A stretch of 64,000 nucleotides of DNA from Microbacterium sp. MYb66 (GTDB lineage: Bacteria; Actinomycetota; Actinomycetes; Actinomycetales; Microbacteriaceae). The stretch is from contig NZ_PCOV01000004.1 of NCBI RefSeq assembly GCF_002979435.1, positions 124,001-188,000 on the forward strand. The letters are read 5' to 3'. The translations under genes were made by a program, and so were the position numbers. Positions within the stretch are counted from its first letter, which is position 1, and every line of letters starts with the position of its first letter. Positions 18,244 to 26,375 of this stretch are shown piece after piece. Under the pieces are notes generated by a model that searched no databases, had not been told where the DNA came from, and worked only from the letters and a program-made list of their open reading frames with translations.

Positions 18244-18627
18244 ATGGCGAAGCTTTCCACCGAGGAACTGCTCGAGCAGTTCGCCGGCCTGACCCTCATC
18301 GAGCTCAACGAGTTCGTGAAGGCGTTCGAGGAGAAGTTCGAGGTCACCGCTGCTGCTCCCGTCGCCGTTGCCGGCGCTGCGGGTGGCGCGGGCGCTGCTG
18401 AGGCTGAGGAAGAGAAGGACTCCTTCGACGTCATCCTCGAGGCTGCTGGCGACAAGAAGATCCAGGTCATCAAGACCGTCCGCGAGCTCACCTCACTGGG
18501 TCTCGGCGAGGCCAAGGCTGTCGTCGACGGTGCCCCGAAGGCCGTCCTTGAGGGCGCCAACAAGGAGACCGCCGAGAAGGCCAAGGCTGCTCTCGAAGAG
18601 GCAGGCGCAACGGTTACCCTCAAGTAA
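18244..18627 (+). CDS. rplL: 50S ribosomal protein L7/L12
   Basis: The 127-residue acidic protein has the N-terminal dimer region ([18 protein letters not shown]), an Ala/Gly hinge, and the C-terminal domain [35 protein letters not shown]. It recruits translational GTPases to the ribosome. It starts 48 bp after rplJ with TAGGAGATACATC as ribosome-binding site. Confidence 0.98.
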   Translation: MAKLSTEELLEQFAGLTLIELNEFVKAFEEKFEVTAAAPVAVAGAAGGAGAAEAEEEKDSFDVILEAAGDKKIQVIKTVRELTSLGLGEAKAVVDGAPKAVLEGANKETAEKAKAALEEAGATVTLK

Positions 18628-18650
18628 TCGCGACGCTCACGCGTTTTCCA

Positions 18651-18680
18651 CGAAGGCCCCGGGTTCGCCCGGGGCCTTCG
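18651..18680. terminator. Terminator between rplL and the convergent lacI-type gene
   Basis: Perfect 13-bp arms (18651-18663 and 18668-18680) with a TTCG tetraloop lie 24 bp after rplL and 21 bp before the end of the convergent regulator gene. It can work in both directions. Confidence 0.75.
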
Positions 18681-18700
18681 TGCATTCCCGGATGACGCGG

Positions 18701-19705
18701 TCAGCGCGGCGGCGCGGTCGAGTTGCGCACCACGAGGGCGGATGCCGCGTCGATGCGTTCGAGCGGGGCGTCCGACTGATCCATCCGCCTCGTCAGAAGG
18801 CGCACCGCCTCGTGCCCCTGTTCTCTCGGGGACTGGCCGATCGTCGTCAACGCGAACATGTCGGCGTGCTCGTGGTCGTCGATGCCGACCACGCTGAGCT
18901 CCGTCGGTACGGCGATGCCCAGGCGTCGGGCGGCGATGATCGCCCCGATCGCCGCCTCGTCGCACACTCCGACGATGGCGGTGGGCCTGCGTCGTCGGTC
19001 TCCGAGGAGACCCGCCGCCGCGGTGTAGCCGCCGGGCATGGTGGGGGCGGCTCCGGCGACCCGGGCGTGCGCGGAGAGTCCCGCGGCCTGCAGGGCGCCG
19101 TGATATCCGTCGAGCCTGCGCGCATCTCCGAAGCTCAGCTCCGTGGCATCCGTCGATCCGCCGACGAAGGCGATGTCGGTGTGGCCGAGCTCGATCAGGT
19201 GCTCGGTGGCGATGCGCGCGGCCGCGGTGTCGTCGATGGAAACCGCACTCGAGCCCGCGCTGTACGGGCCGACGCTGACGAGTGGACGCCCGGTGTGCTG
19301 AAGACGCTCGAGCTCGCGCGCGCTCGGCTGGATGCCGACCGCGATGATGCCGTCGAAGCGACGCCGGGGGAGGACATGCTCGAACAGGCGCTCCCTGGTC
19401 TGGGTTCCCTCGGGGACGCCGTAGAGGGCGAGGTCGTAGTCGAGGGCGAACAGCGACTCCTGGATGCCGGCGAGCAGCTCGGCGAAGAACCACCGGTCGA
19501 CCGGGGGCATGACGATCCCGACGGTCTGGGTGCGGCCGGTGGCGAGACTCGTGGCGGAGGAGTGGGCGACGTAGGCGAGGTCTCGGGCGGCGTCGGTCAC
19601 GCGCAGACGCGTGTCGTCGGAGACATATCCCCGGCCGCTCAGGGCACGGCTCGCTGTGGCCTTCGACACCCCGGCACGCGCCGCGACGTCCGCGATCGTG
19701 CTCAT
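18701..19705 (-). CDS. LacI-family transcriptional repressor of the sugar ABC importer
   Basis: The 334-residue protein starts with the LacI helix-turn-helix (TIADVAARAGVSKATASRAL at residues 3-22) and hinge helix, followed by a periplasmic-binding-protein-like sugar domain with VGIVMPPVDRWFFAELLAGI. It is divergent from the alpha-glucoside-type importer genes at 19994-23512. Three 12-bp palindromes of LacI-box type lie between them. It probably represses the importer and perhaps itself, and is released by the sugar. Confidence 0.9.
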   Translation of the reverse strand: MSTIADVAARAGVSKATASRALSGRGYVSDDTRLRVTDAARDLAYVAHSSATSLATGRTQTVGIVMPPVDRWFFAELLAGIQESLFALDYDLALYGVPEGTQTRERLFEHVLPRRRFDGIIAVGIQPSARELERLQHTGRPLVSVGPYSAGSSAVSIDDTAAARIATEHLIELGHTDIAFVGGSTDATELSFGDARRLDGYHGALQAAGLSAHARVAGAAPTMPGGYTAAAGLLGDRRRRPTAIVGVCDEAAIGAIIAARRLGIAVPTELSVVGIDDHEHADMFALTTIGQSPREQGHEAVRLLTRRMDQSDAPLERIDAASALVVRNSTAPPR

Positions 19706-19794
19706 CGGTCCTCCTCGACCTGATCACGCGGCTGCGTGGACCCGGCGCGGTGGGGGCGCGCCGGGTGACAGCGTAGCCTCTGCCCTCTCAAAAA

Positions 19795-19930
19795 GGAACC
19801 GGTTCCATACCCGTGGCGAGGGAGCGCTCCCATTCCGGACCGACTTGTGTGTCGAAAGGTTGTGAGCTTGTGACCCTTGCGTGTTGTGTCGCGGTGCGCA
19901 GGGACAGTAGGTTGGCCTGGAATCGGTTCC
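19795..19930. promoter_or_regulatory. LacI-type operators and promoter of the sugar importer
   Basis: Three palindromes lie in the divergent gap: GGAACCGGTTCC (19795-19806), GGGAGCGCTCCC (19820-19831) and the near-palindrome GGAATCGGTTCC (19919-19930). The central CG step is typical of LacI-family operators. GGGAGCGCTCCC matches the CebR/BglR-type box known from actinobacterial beta-glucoside regulators. A plausible promoter for the importer is TTGTGT (19884-19889), N18, TAGGTT (19908-19913), which puts the third palindrome at the transcript start. Assignments of protein to box are inferred. Confidence 0.6.
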
Positions 19931-19993
19931 CTAACGATGCCGCGGCGTGGCATCGCACGAGGCGGGACCCTGTACTCGAAGAGGAGAATTCAC

Positions 19994-21313
19994 ATGACTC
20001 TGTCACAGCGTTCCCGGCGTTACGCGCCGATCGCCCTGCTGGGGGTCGCGGGCATCGCGCTCGCCGGATGCGGGGCTCCCGGTGGTGGATCGGACGGCGG
20101 CGGTGGAGGCGGCGGCGGAGACAACACCGTCACGATCTACGGCACGATCGTCGAGGGCGAAGCAGAACTCCTCGCGGAATCCTGGGCGGATTTCGAGAAG
20201 GAGAACGACATCGAGATCAAGTACGAGGGCAGCCAGGACTTCGAGACGCAGCTCGGCACCCGTGCACAGGGTGGCAACCCGCCCGACATCGCGATCTTCC
20301 CGCAGCCGGGTCTGTTCGCCGACTACGCGTCGCGTGACCTGCTGAAGCCGGCTCCGGAGGCGGTCAAGAAGAACGCCGAAGAGTACTGGACGCAGGGCTG
20401 GGTCGACTTCGGCACTTACGACGGCACGTTCTACGGCGCACCCCTGATGGCGAGCGTCAAGGGCTGGGTCTGGTACTCGCCGACCAAGTTCGCCGAATGG
20501 GGTGTCGAGGAGCCGACCAGCTGGGACGAGCTGCTGACGCTCACGCAGACCATCAAGGACAAGAGCGGCGCGGCCCCGTGGTGCGCCGGCTTCGAGTCCG
20601 GTGTCGCGACCGGCTGGCCGGGTACCGACTGGATCGAAGACCTCGTGCTCCGCAACGCGGGCCCCGACGTCTACGACCAGTGGGTCAAGAACGAGATCCC
20701 CTTCACCGACCCGCAGATCAAGGAGGCGTTCGACGCCACGGGTGAGATCCTGCTGAACCCGGAGTACGTCAACGCCGGCTTCGGCGACGTGCGTTCGATC
20801 AACTCCACCGCGTTCGGTGACGTGGCCGCGAAGGTTGCCAGCGGCGAGTGCGCGCTCACCCACCAGGCCTCGTTCCTGTCGGGCTTCTACCCCGAGGGCA
20901 CGAACTTCGCCGAGGACGGCGACGTGTGGGCGTTCCTGACGCCGAGCCCGAACCCGGACGAGACCCTCATCACCGGTGGTGGCGAGATCGTCGGTGCGTT
21001 CAGCGACTCCGAGGCGACGCAGAAGGTGCTCGAGTACCTGTCCAGCCCCGAGTGGGCCAACAGCCGTCTCGCCCTCGGTGGCGTGACGTCGGCCAACAAG
21101 GGCGTCGACCTGTCGGTCGTCGAGGACCCGATCCTGCAGGAGTCGATCAAGCTGCTCCAGGACGACTCGGTCACGTTCCGCTTCGACGGTTCGGACCAGA
21201 TGCCGGGCGCTGTCGGGTCCGGCACCTTCTGGAAGGGAATCGTCGCCTGGATCAACGGGACCTCCACCGATGAGGTGCTGACCCAGATCGAGACCGGCTG
21301 GCCTTCCAGCTGA
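19994..21313 (+). CDS. Sugar ABC transporter substrate-binding lipoprotein (AglE-like)
   Basis: The 439-residue product starts at ATG 19994 after GAGGAGAATTCAC. It has a lipoprotein signal with lipobox LAGC, then a Gly-rich linker and a family 1 solute-binding domain. The sequence from TIYGTIVEGEAELLAESW through NPPDIAIFPQPGLFADYA is like alpha-glucoside binding proteins (AglE type). It would deliver oligosaccharides such as alpha-glucosides or trehalose/maltose to the AglF/AglG-like permeases downstream. No glycosidase or ATPase is in this operon, so the ATPase must be shared from elsewhere (an MsiK-type protein). Confidence 0.85.
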   Translation: MTLSQRSRRYAPIALLGVAGIALAGCGAPGGGSDGGGGGGGGDNTVTIYGTIVEGEAELLAESWADFEKENDIEIKYEGSQDFETQLGTRAQGGNPPDIAIFPQPGLFADYASRDLLKPAPEAVKKNAEEYWTQGWVDFGTYDGTFYGAPLMASVKGWVWYSPTKFAEWGVEEPTSWDELLTLTQTIKDKSGAAPWCAGFESGVATGWPGTDWIEDLVLRNAGPDVYDQWVKNEIPFTDPQIKEAFDATGEILLNPEYVNAGFGDVRSINSTAFGDVAAKVASGECALTHQASFLSGFYPEGTNFAEDGDVWAFLTPSPNPDETLITGGGEIVGAFSDSEATQKVLEYLSSPEWANSRLALGGVTSANKGVDLSVVEDPILQESIKLLQDDSVTFRFDGSDQMPGAVGSGTFWKGIVAWINGTSTDEVLTQIETGWPSS

Positions 21314-21320
21314 TCTGATG

Positions 21321-21350
21321 AGGAGGGCCGCCCCGATGGGCGGCCCTCCT
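21321..21350 (+). terminator. Hairpin between the binding-protein and permease genes
   Basis: Perfect 13-bp arms (21321-21333 and 21338-21350) with a CGAT loop lie after the binding-protein stop. In many ABC operons such a stem stabilises or partly terminates the message, so that the binding protein is made in excess over the permeases. Confidence 0.65.
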
Positions 21351-21416
21351 TCTCACACCCGGTCAGCGCTCCGCCGCGCCGACCGCTGATCAGCTCCGTC
21401 TCATGAAGGGGAATCC

Positions 21417-22556
21417 ATGAACGCGACTGTGTTCTTCCAATGGATCGGGACACTCCCGCCGATCCTCCAGGCCCTCGCCGTGGTCATCGCATTCGCGGTG
21501 GTCGTGGTGATCATCCTGCTGCTCGTCGACATCGCGCCGCGCAAGGGCGCGCTCTACACCGGCATCCGCCTCGCGATGTGCCTGCTCATCCCGCTCGCGG
21601 TGATGTGGTTCTTCAACTCCTACTACTGGGCGATGGGAGTCGCGGTCGCCGTCGGCGCCCTGTTCTTCTTCCTGGACTACCGGTCCCGCGACGGCGCGGG
21701 ATACCTGATCCAGCTCGTGGCGTTCATGGCCCCGGCCATGCTGCTGCTCCTCGCCGGCCTCATCCTGCCGTCGATCCAGACCGTCTACGCGTCGTTCTGG
21801 AACTCGACCGGCAGCGACTTCGTCGGCTTCTCCAACTATCTGTGGATCTTCACGCAGTCCGACGGCGTGACCTCGGTGATCAACACGATCGTGTGGGTGC
21901 TGCTGGTCCCGACGCTCTCCACGATGATCGGCCTCGGGTACGCGGTGTTCATCGATCGGACTCGCGGCGAGAAGATCTACAAGCTGCTGGTGTTCATGCC
22001 GATGGCGATCTCGTTCGTGGGTGCCAGCATCATCTGGCGCTTCGTGTACGCCTACCGCGGCCCGGAGTTCGAGCAGATCGGTCTGCTGAACCAGATCCTG
22101 GTCTGGTTCGGCGGCGAGTCGCAGCAGTTCCTGCTGAACGGCCCGTGGAACAACCTGGCGCTCATCGTGGTGCTGATCTGGGTGCAGACCGGTTTCGCGA
22201 TGGTCGTGCTCTCGGCATCCATCAAGGGCGTTCCGGCCGAGCTTCTCGAAGCGGCGGAGCTCGATGGTGCGAACGCCTGGGAGCGCTTCAAGTCGGTGAC
22301 GATCCCCTCGATTCGTCCGGCGCTCATCGTCGTGCTGACCACGATCTCGATCGCCTCCCTGAAGGTGTTCGACATCGTCCGGACGATGACCGGTGGAAAC
22401 TACGGCACGTCGGTGCTCGCGAACGAGATGTACACCCAGTTCTCGAAGTTCGAGGCGGGACGCAGCGCTGCGCTCTCCGTCATCCTGTTCATCCTGGTGC
22501 TGCCGATCGTCATCTACAACGCACGCCAGATCAAGAAGCAGCGGGAGATCCGATGA
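21417..22556 (+). CDS. Sugar ABC transporter permease (AglF-like)
   Basis: The 379-residue protein is longer than a usual MalF-type subunit because of about three extra N-terminal hydrophobic segments (residues 15-40, 47-70 and 75-87) before the normal six-helix core. The EAA loop is near ELLEAAELDGANAWERFKSVTIP, which contacts the ATPase. This extended form is typical of the AglF subfamily. It overlaps the next gene by ATGA. Confidence 0.88.
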   Translation: MNATVFFQWIGTLPPILQALAVVIAFAVVVVIILLLVDIAPRKGALYTGIRLAMCLLIPLAVMWFFNSYYWAMGVAVAVGALFFFLDYRSRDGAGYLIQLVAFMAPAMLLLLAGLILPSIQTVYASFWNSTGSDFVGFSNYLWIFTQSDGVTSVINTIVWVLLVPTLSTMIGLGYAVFIDRTRGEKIYKLLVFMPMAISFVGASIIWRFVYAYRGPEFEQIGLLNQILVWFGGESQQFLLNGPWNNLALIVVLIWVQTGFAMVVLSASIKGVPAELLEAAELDGANAWERFKSVTIPSIRPALIVVLTTISIASLKVFDIVRTMTGGNYGTSVLANEMYTQFSKFEAGRSAALSVILFILVLPIVIYNARQIKKQREIR

Positions 22557-23512
22557 CCGACACCGTGAAGACAGCCACCCGCGACAGCACGCGGGCCATC
22601 ACGACCGCAGGCCGGTTCGATGCTTCCGCCGGACGCGCACGCAAGCGTCTCAGCCGGCCCTGGGCGAGTGTCGCCGCGATCCTCATCGCCGTGGTCTGGA
22701 CCGTTCCCACGCTCGGCCTGTTCATCTCGTCGTTCCGCGACCGGGAAGCGATCGAGACCACCGGCTGGTGGACGGTCTTCACCGACCCGCGGCTGACGCT
22801 CGACAACTACGCGGCGGTGCTGCAGTCCGGCACCACCCAGCTGACGATCCTGGAGTCCTTCTTCAACTCGATCGTCATCACCATCCCGGCCACGCTCATC
22901 CCGCTGATGATCGCGGCGATGGCCGCGTACGCGTTCTCCTGGATCGAGTTCAAGGGACGCAACGCGCTGTTCATCTTCGTGTTCGCACTGCAGATCGTTC
23001 CGATCCAGATGGCCCTGGTCCCGCTGCTGTCGTCGTTCTCGCGAGGCATCAACCTCTTCGGCGTCCAGGTGACGCTGGGACTCGATGTCGCGGGCGGCTA
23101 CGCCCAGGTGTGGATTGCGCACACGATGTTCGCGCTGCCGCTGGCGATCTACCTGCTGCACAACTTCATGTCGGAGATCCCCGGCGAGATCATCGAGGCC
23201 GCTCGCGTCGATGGTGCGTCGCGCGGTCAGATCTTCTTCCGCGTGGTGCTGCCGCTCACGATGCCGGCGATCGCGTCGGTGGCGATCTTCCAGTTCCTCT
23301 GGGTCTGGAACGACCTGCTCGTCGCTCTGGTGTTCGCCGACGGCGCTGCCTCGCCGATCACCAAGGTGCTCGCCGAGATCACCGGTCGCGGTGAGGGCTG
23401 GTACCTGCTCACGGCGGGCGCGTTCGTGTCGATCATCGTGCCGCTGATCGTGTTCTTCGCGCTGCAGCGCTACTTCGTCCGTGGCCTGCTGGCCGGATCG
23501 ACGAAGGGCTGA
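22553..23512 (+). CDS. Sugar ABC transporter permease (AglG-like)
   Basis: The 319-residue protein starts at ATG 22553, overlapping the preceding stop. A polar N-terminal ~35 residues is followed by six helices and the EAA motif IPGEIIEAARVDGASRGQIFF. It pairs with the AglF-like subunit. The frame is open upstream, but the ATG start with the ATGA overlap is clearly right. No ATP-binding gene follows. Confidence 0.9.
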   Translation: MTDTVKTATRDSTRAITTAGRFDASAGRARKRLSRPWASVAAILIAVVWTVPTLGLFISSFRDREAIETTGWWTVFTDPRLTLDNYAAVLQSGTTQLTILESFFNSIVITIPATLIPLMIAAMAAYAFSWIEFKGRNALFIFVFALQIVPIQMALVPLLSSFSRGINLFGVQVTLGLDVAGGYAQVWIAHTMFALPLAIYLLHNFMSEIPGEIIEAARVDGASRGQIFFRVVLPLTMPAIASVAIFQFLWVWNDLLVALVFADGAASPITKVLAEITGRGEGWYLLTAGAFVSIIVPLIVFFALQRYFVRGLLAGSTKG

Positions 23513-23546
23513 CGCTTCGGAAGACACAGGGGGCCTTTCGTGAGAA

Positions 23547-23591
23547 CGGATGCCGCGGTCGGGTGAAACACAACCCCGCCCGCGGCATCCG
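23547..23591. terminator. Inverted repeat between the sugar importer and cbs
   Basis: Perfect 12-bp arms CGGATGCCGCGG (23547-23558) and CCGCGGCATCCG (23580-23591) enclose a 21-nt loop that can pair further. It lies 34 bp after the permease stop and ends 18 bp before the cbs start. It could terminate the importer transcript, or it may shape the cbs leader. Confidence 0.5.
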
Positions 23592-23609
23592 CGCGTCTAC
23601 CCTGAAGGC

Positions 23610-24986
23610 ATGAAGTACGCAGACTCCATCGTCGACCTCGTCGGCGACACGCCCCTCGTGAAGCTTCAGCATGTCACCGAGGGTGTCGCGTGCACGGTGC
23701 TCGTGAAGCTCGAGTACCTGAACCCCGGCGGCTCGTCGAAGGACCGGATCGCGGCGCGGATCATCGACGCCGCCGAGGCCGCCGGCGACCTGAAGCCGGG
23801 TGGGACGATCGTCGAGCCCACCAGCGGGAACACCGGCGTGGGGCTGGCGCTGGTGGCGCAGCAGCGCGGATACAAGTGCGTCTTCGTGCTGCCCGACAAG
23901 GTCGGTGAGGACAAGATCGACGTCTTGCGCGCCTATGGGGCGGAGGTCGTCGTGACCCCGACGTCGGTCGCTCCGGAGAGTCCGGAGTCGTATTACAGCG
24001 TGAGCGACCGGCTGGCCCGCGAGGTCCCCGGTGCGTTCAAGCCGAACCAGTACGAGAACCCGAACGGTCCGCGCAGCCACTACGAGACCACGGGGCCGGA
24101 GATCTGGCGCGACACGGACGGCGAGATCACCCACTTCGTGGCGGGCGTCGGCACGGGTGGCACGATCACCGGGACGGGCCGGTTCCTCCGCGAGGTCTCC
24201 GACGATCGGGTGCGCATCGTCGGCGTCGATCCCGAGGGCAGCGTCTACAGCGGCGGCACGGGGCGTCCGTATCTCGTCGAGGGCGTGGGGGAGGACATCT
24301 GGCCCGGCGCCTACGACCCGACGGTGCCGCATGAGATCGTGGCGGTCGGCGACGCCGAGGCGTTCGCGATGACCCGGCGGCTCGCCCGCGAGGAGGGCAT
24401 CCTCGTCGGCGGTTCGAGCGGGATGGCCGTCGTCGGGGCGCTGCGCGTCGCGCGAGAACTGCCGGCCGATGCCGTCATGGTCGTGCTCCTCCCGGACGGC
24501 GGACGCGGCTACCTGGCGAAGATCTTCAACGACGGATGGATGCGCTCCTACGGTTTCAGCGACGTGGAGGACGGGGAGACGGTCGCCGACGTGCTCGCCG
24601 CCCGGCCTTCTCGCACAGGCGAGGGCATCCCCGACCTCGTGCACGCGCATCCCACGGACACCGTGCTCGAGGCGATCGGGATGATGACCGAGTACGACGT
24701 CTCCCAGCTGGTCGTGCTCAGCGCGGAGCCGCCCGTCATGATGGGCGAGGTCGTCGGCACGGTCGACGAGAAGGGACTGCTCGATCTGCTCTTCCGCGGC
24801 GAGGCGAACCCGACCGACGCCGTGGGCGCGCACGTGGGGGAGCGACTCCCGCTCATCGGCATCCACGCCTCGGTCGGCCAGGCCAGGGGCGCGCTCGCCG
24901 AGGCCGATGCGCTGCTGGTCACGGAAGACGGCAAGCCGCACACCGTGCTGACGCGGCAGGATCTGCTGGCGTACCTGTCGCGCTGA
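23610..24986 (+). CDS. cbs: Cystathionine beta-synthase
   Basis: The 458-residue protein has the PLP-binding lysine in GGSSKDRIAARI near residue 44, the substrate loop TSGNTGVGLALVAQ, and the glycine loop GTGGTITGTGR. Two CBS motifs occupy the C-terminal ~120 residues, from HPTDTVLEAIGMM to HTVLTRQDLLAYL. It condenses serine (or O-acetylserine) and homocysteine to cystathionine. The ATG at 23610 is chosen because the conserved start MKYADSIVDLVGDTPLVKL begins there. The downstream metB-like gene completes trans-sulfuration. Confidence 0.93.
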   Translation: MKYADSIVDLVGDTPLVKLQHVTEGVACTVLVKLEYLNPGGSSKDRIAARIIDAAEAAGDLKPGGTIVEPTSGNTGVGLALVAQQRGYKCVFVLPDKVGEDKIDVLRAYGAEVVVTPTSVAPESPESYYSVSDRLAREVPGAFKPNQYENPNGPRSHYETTGPEIWRDTDGEITHFVAGVGTGGTITGTGRFLREVSDDRVRIVGVDPEGSVYSGGTGRPYLVEGVGEDIWPGAYDPTVPHEIVAVGDAEAFAMTRRLAREEGILVGGSSGMAVVGALRVARELPADAVMVVLLPDGGRGYLAKIFNDGWMRSYGFSDVEDGETVADVLAARPSRTGEGIPDLVHAHPTDTVLEAIGMMTEYDVSQLVVLSAEPPVMMGEVVGTVDEKGLLDLLFRGEANPTDAVGAHVGERLPLIGIHASVGQARGALAEADALLVTEDGKPHTVLTRQDLLAYLSR

Positions 24987-25060
24987 GCGGCAGCAGCGCC
25001 GGCCGACCCGGGGCGTAACGGGACGACCTCTGCCGCGAGCACGGACGTAGGCTGAGGGAC

Positions 25061-26215
25061 ATGTCCGACCACGCTTTCGCCACCCGAGCCATCCACGCGG
25101 GACAAGCTCCCGATCCGACGACCGGGGCGATCATCCCGCCGATCTACCAGTCGTCCACGCACGTGCAGGACGGCATCGGGGGCTTCCGCGAAGGCTACGA
25201 GTACAACCGCGCCGGCAACCCCACGCGCTCCTCGCTCGAGACGCAGCTCGCCGCGCTCGAGGGCGGCGCGAGCGCCCTCTCGTTCGCCTCAGGACTCGCG
25301 GCGGAGGACGCGCTGCTGCGGGGCATCCTGAAGCCAGGGGACCACGTCCTGCTCGGCAACGACGTCTACGGCGGAACGTACCGGCTGCTCACCAAGGTCC
25401 TGGCGCCCTGGGGCATCGACACGACCACGGTCGAGCTCTCCGATGTCGACGTGCTCCGGGCCGCGATCCGCCCCGAGACGAAGATCGTCTGGCTGGAGAC
25501 GCCGAGCAACCCGCTGCTGAAGATCGTCGACATCGCACTGATCGCCGAGATCGCGCACGCGGCCGGGGCGATCGTGGTCGTGGACAACACGTTCGCCTCG
25601 CCGGCACTGCAGCAACCCCTGGCCCTCGGCGCCGACCTGGTCGTGCACTCCACGACGAAGTACCTCGGCGGACACTCCGACGTGCTCGGCGGCGCCGTCG
25701 TGTTCGGCGACGACCGCTTCTTCGACCAGGTGAAGTTCCAGCAGTTCGCGGTCGGCGCGGTCTCCGCGCCCCTGGACGCCTGGCTGACCACCCGCGGCAT
25801 CAAGACCCTGGCGCTGCGGATGCGTCAGCACTCCGAGAACGCGCAGGCGATCGCCGAGTGGGCAGCCGCACGCCCCGAGTTCGCGCAGGTGTTCTTCCCC
25901 GGACTCGCCTCGCACCCGGGCCACGAGATCGCCGCGAAGCAGATGAGCGGATTCGGCGGGATGCTCTCGCTCGGGCTCGCCGCGGGCGCCGACGCTGCAC
26001 GGGCTTTCGCCGAGAGCACCTCGCTGTTCCAGCTCGCGGAGTCGCTCGGGGGCGTCGAGTCCCTCATCGGGTACCCGCCGGACATGACCCACGCGTCGGT
26101 CCGCGGCACCGAGCTCGCGGTGCCCGAGAACGTCGTGCGGCTCTCGGTCGGCATCGAGGACATCGGCGACCTGATCGCCGACCTCGAGCAGGGCCTCGCT
26201 CGCATCGCCCGCTGA
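25061..26215 (+). CDS. metB: Cystathionine gamma-synthase/lyase (Cys/Met metabolism PLP enzyme)
   Basis: The 384-residue protein begins FATRAIHAGQAPDPTTGAI, a family hallmark. The Schiff-base lysine lies in HSTTKYLGGHSDVLGG near residue 205, and the ENA/NPLL residues of the active site are present. The protein is probably a gamma-synthase or gamma-lyase for cystathionine. Sequence alone does not separate the two. Together with cbs it forms the reverse trans-sulfuration pair (methionine to cysteine). It ends at a hairpin terminator. Confidence 0.88.
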   Translation: MSDHAFATRAIHAGQAPDPTTGAIIPPIYQSSTHVQDGIGGFREGYEYNRAGNPTRSSLETQLAALEGGASALSFASGLAAEDALLRGILKPGDHVLLGNDVYGGTYRLLTKVLAPWGIDTTTVELSDVDVLRAAIRPETKIVWLETPSNPLLKIVDIALIAEIAHAAGAIVVVDNTFASPALQQPLALGADLVVHSTTKYLGGHSDVLGGAVVFGDDRFFDQVKFQQFAVGAVSAPLDAWLTTRGIKTLALRMRQHSENAQAIAEWAAARPEFAQVFFPGLASHPGHEIAAKQMSGFGGMLSLGLAAGADAARAFAESTSLFQLAESLGGVESLIGYPPDMTHASVRGTELAVPENVVRLSVGIEDIGDLIADLEQGLARIAR

Positions 26216-26239
26216 CGCCCCGCTCGACAGGAGCAGAGA

Positions 26240-26267
26240 CGCACCTCCGGCACGCGCCGGGGGTGCG
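26240..26267 (+). terminator. Terminator after metB
   Basis: 12-bp arms with one T-G wobble (26240-26251 and 26256-26267) and an ACGC loop are followed by TTCTCG. It closes the cbs-metB region. Confidence 0.65.
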
Positions 26268-26375
26268 TTCTCGATCCCGGCGCTGGACGGGCGGGGGCGG
26301 GGCGGCGGTAACATGGGGTCTTCCCCTGGCCGAATCGATTCGACCATGCACGCCCCGAAACTCTGGAAGGACGTC

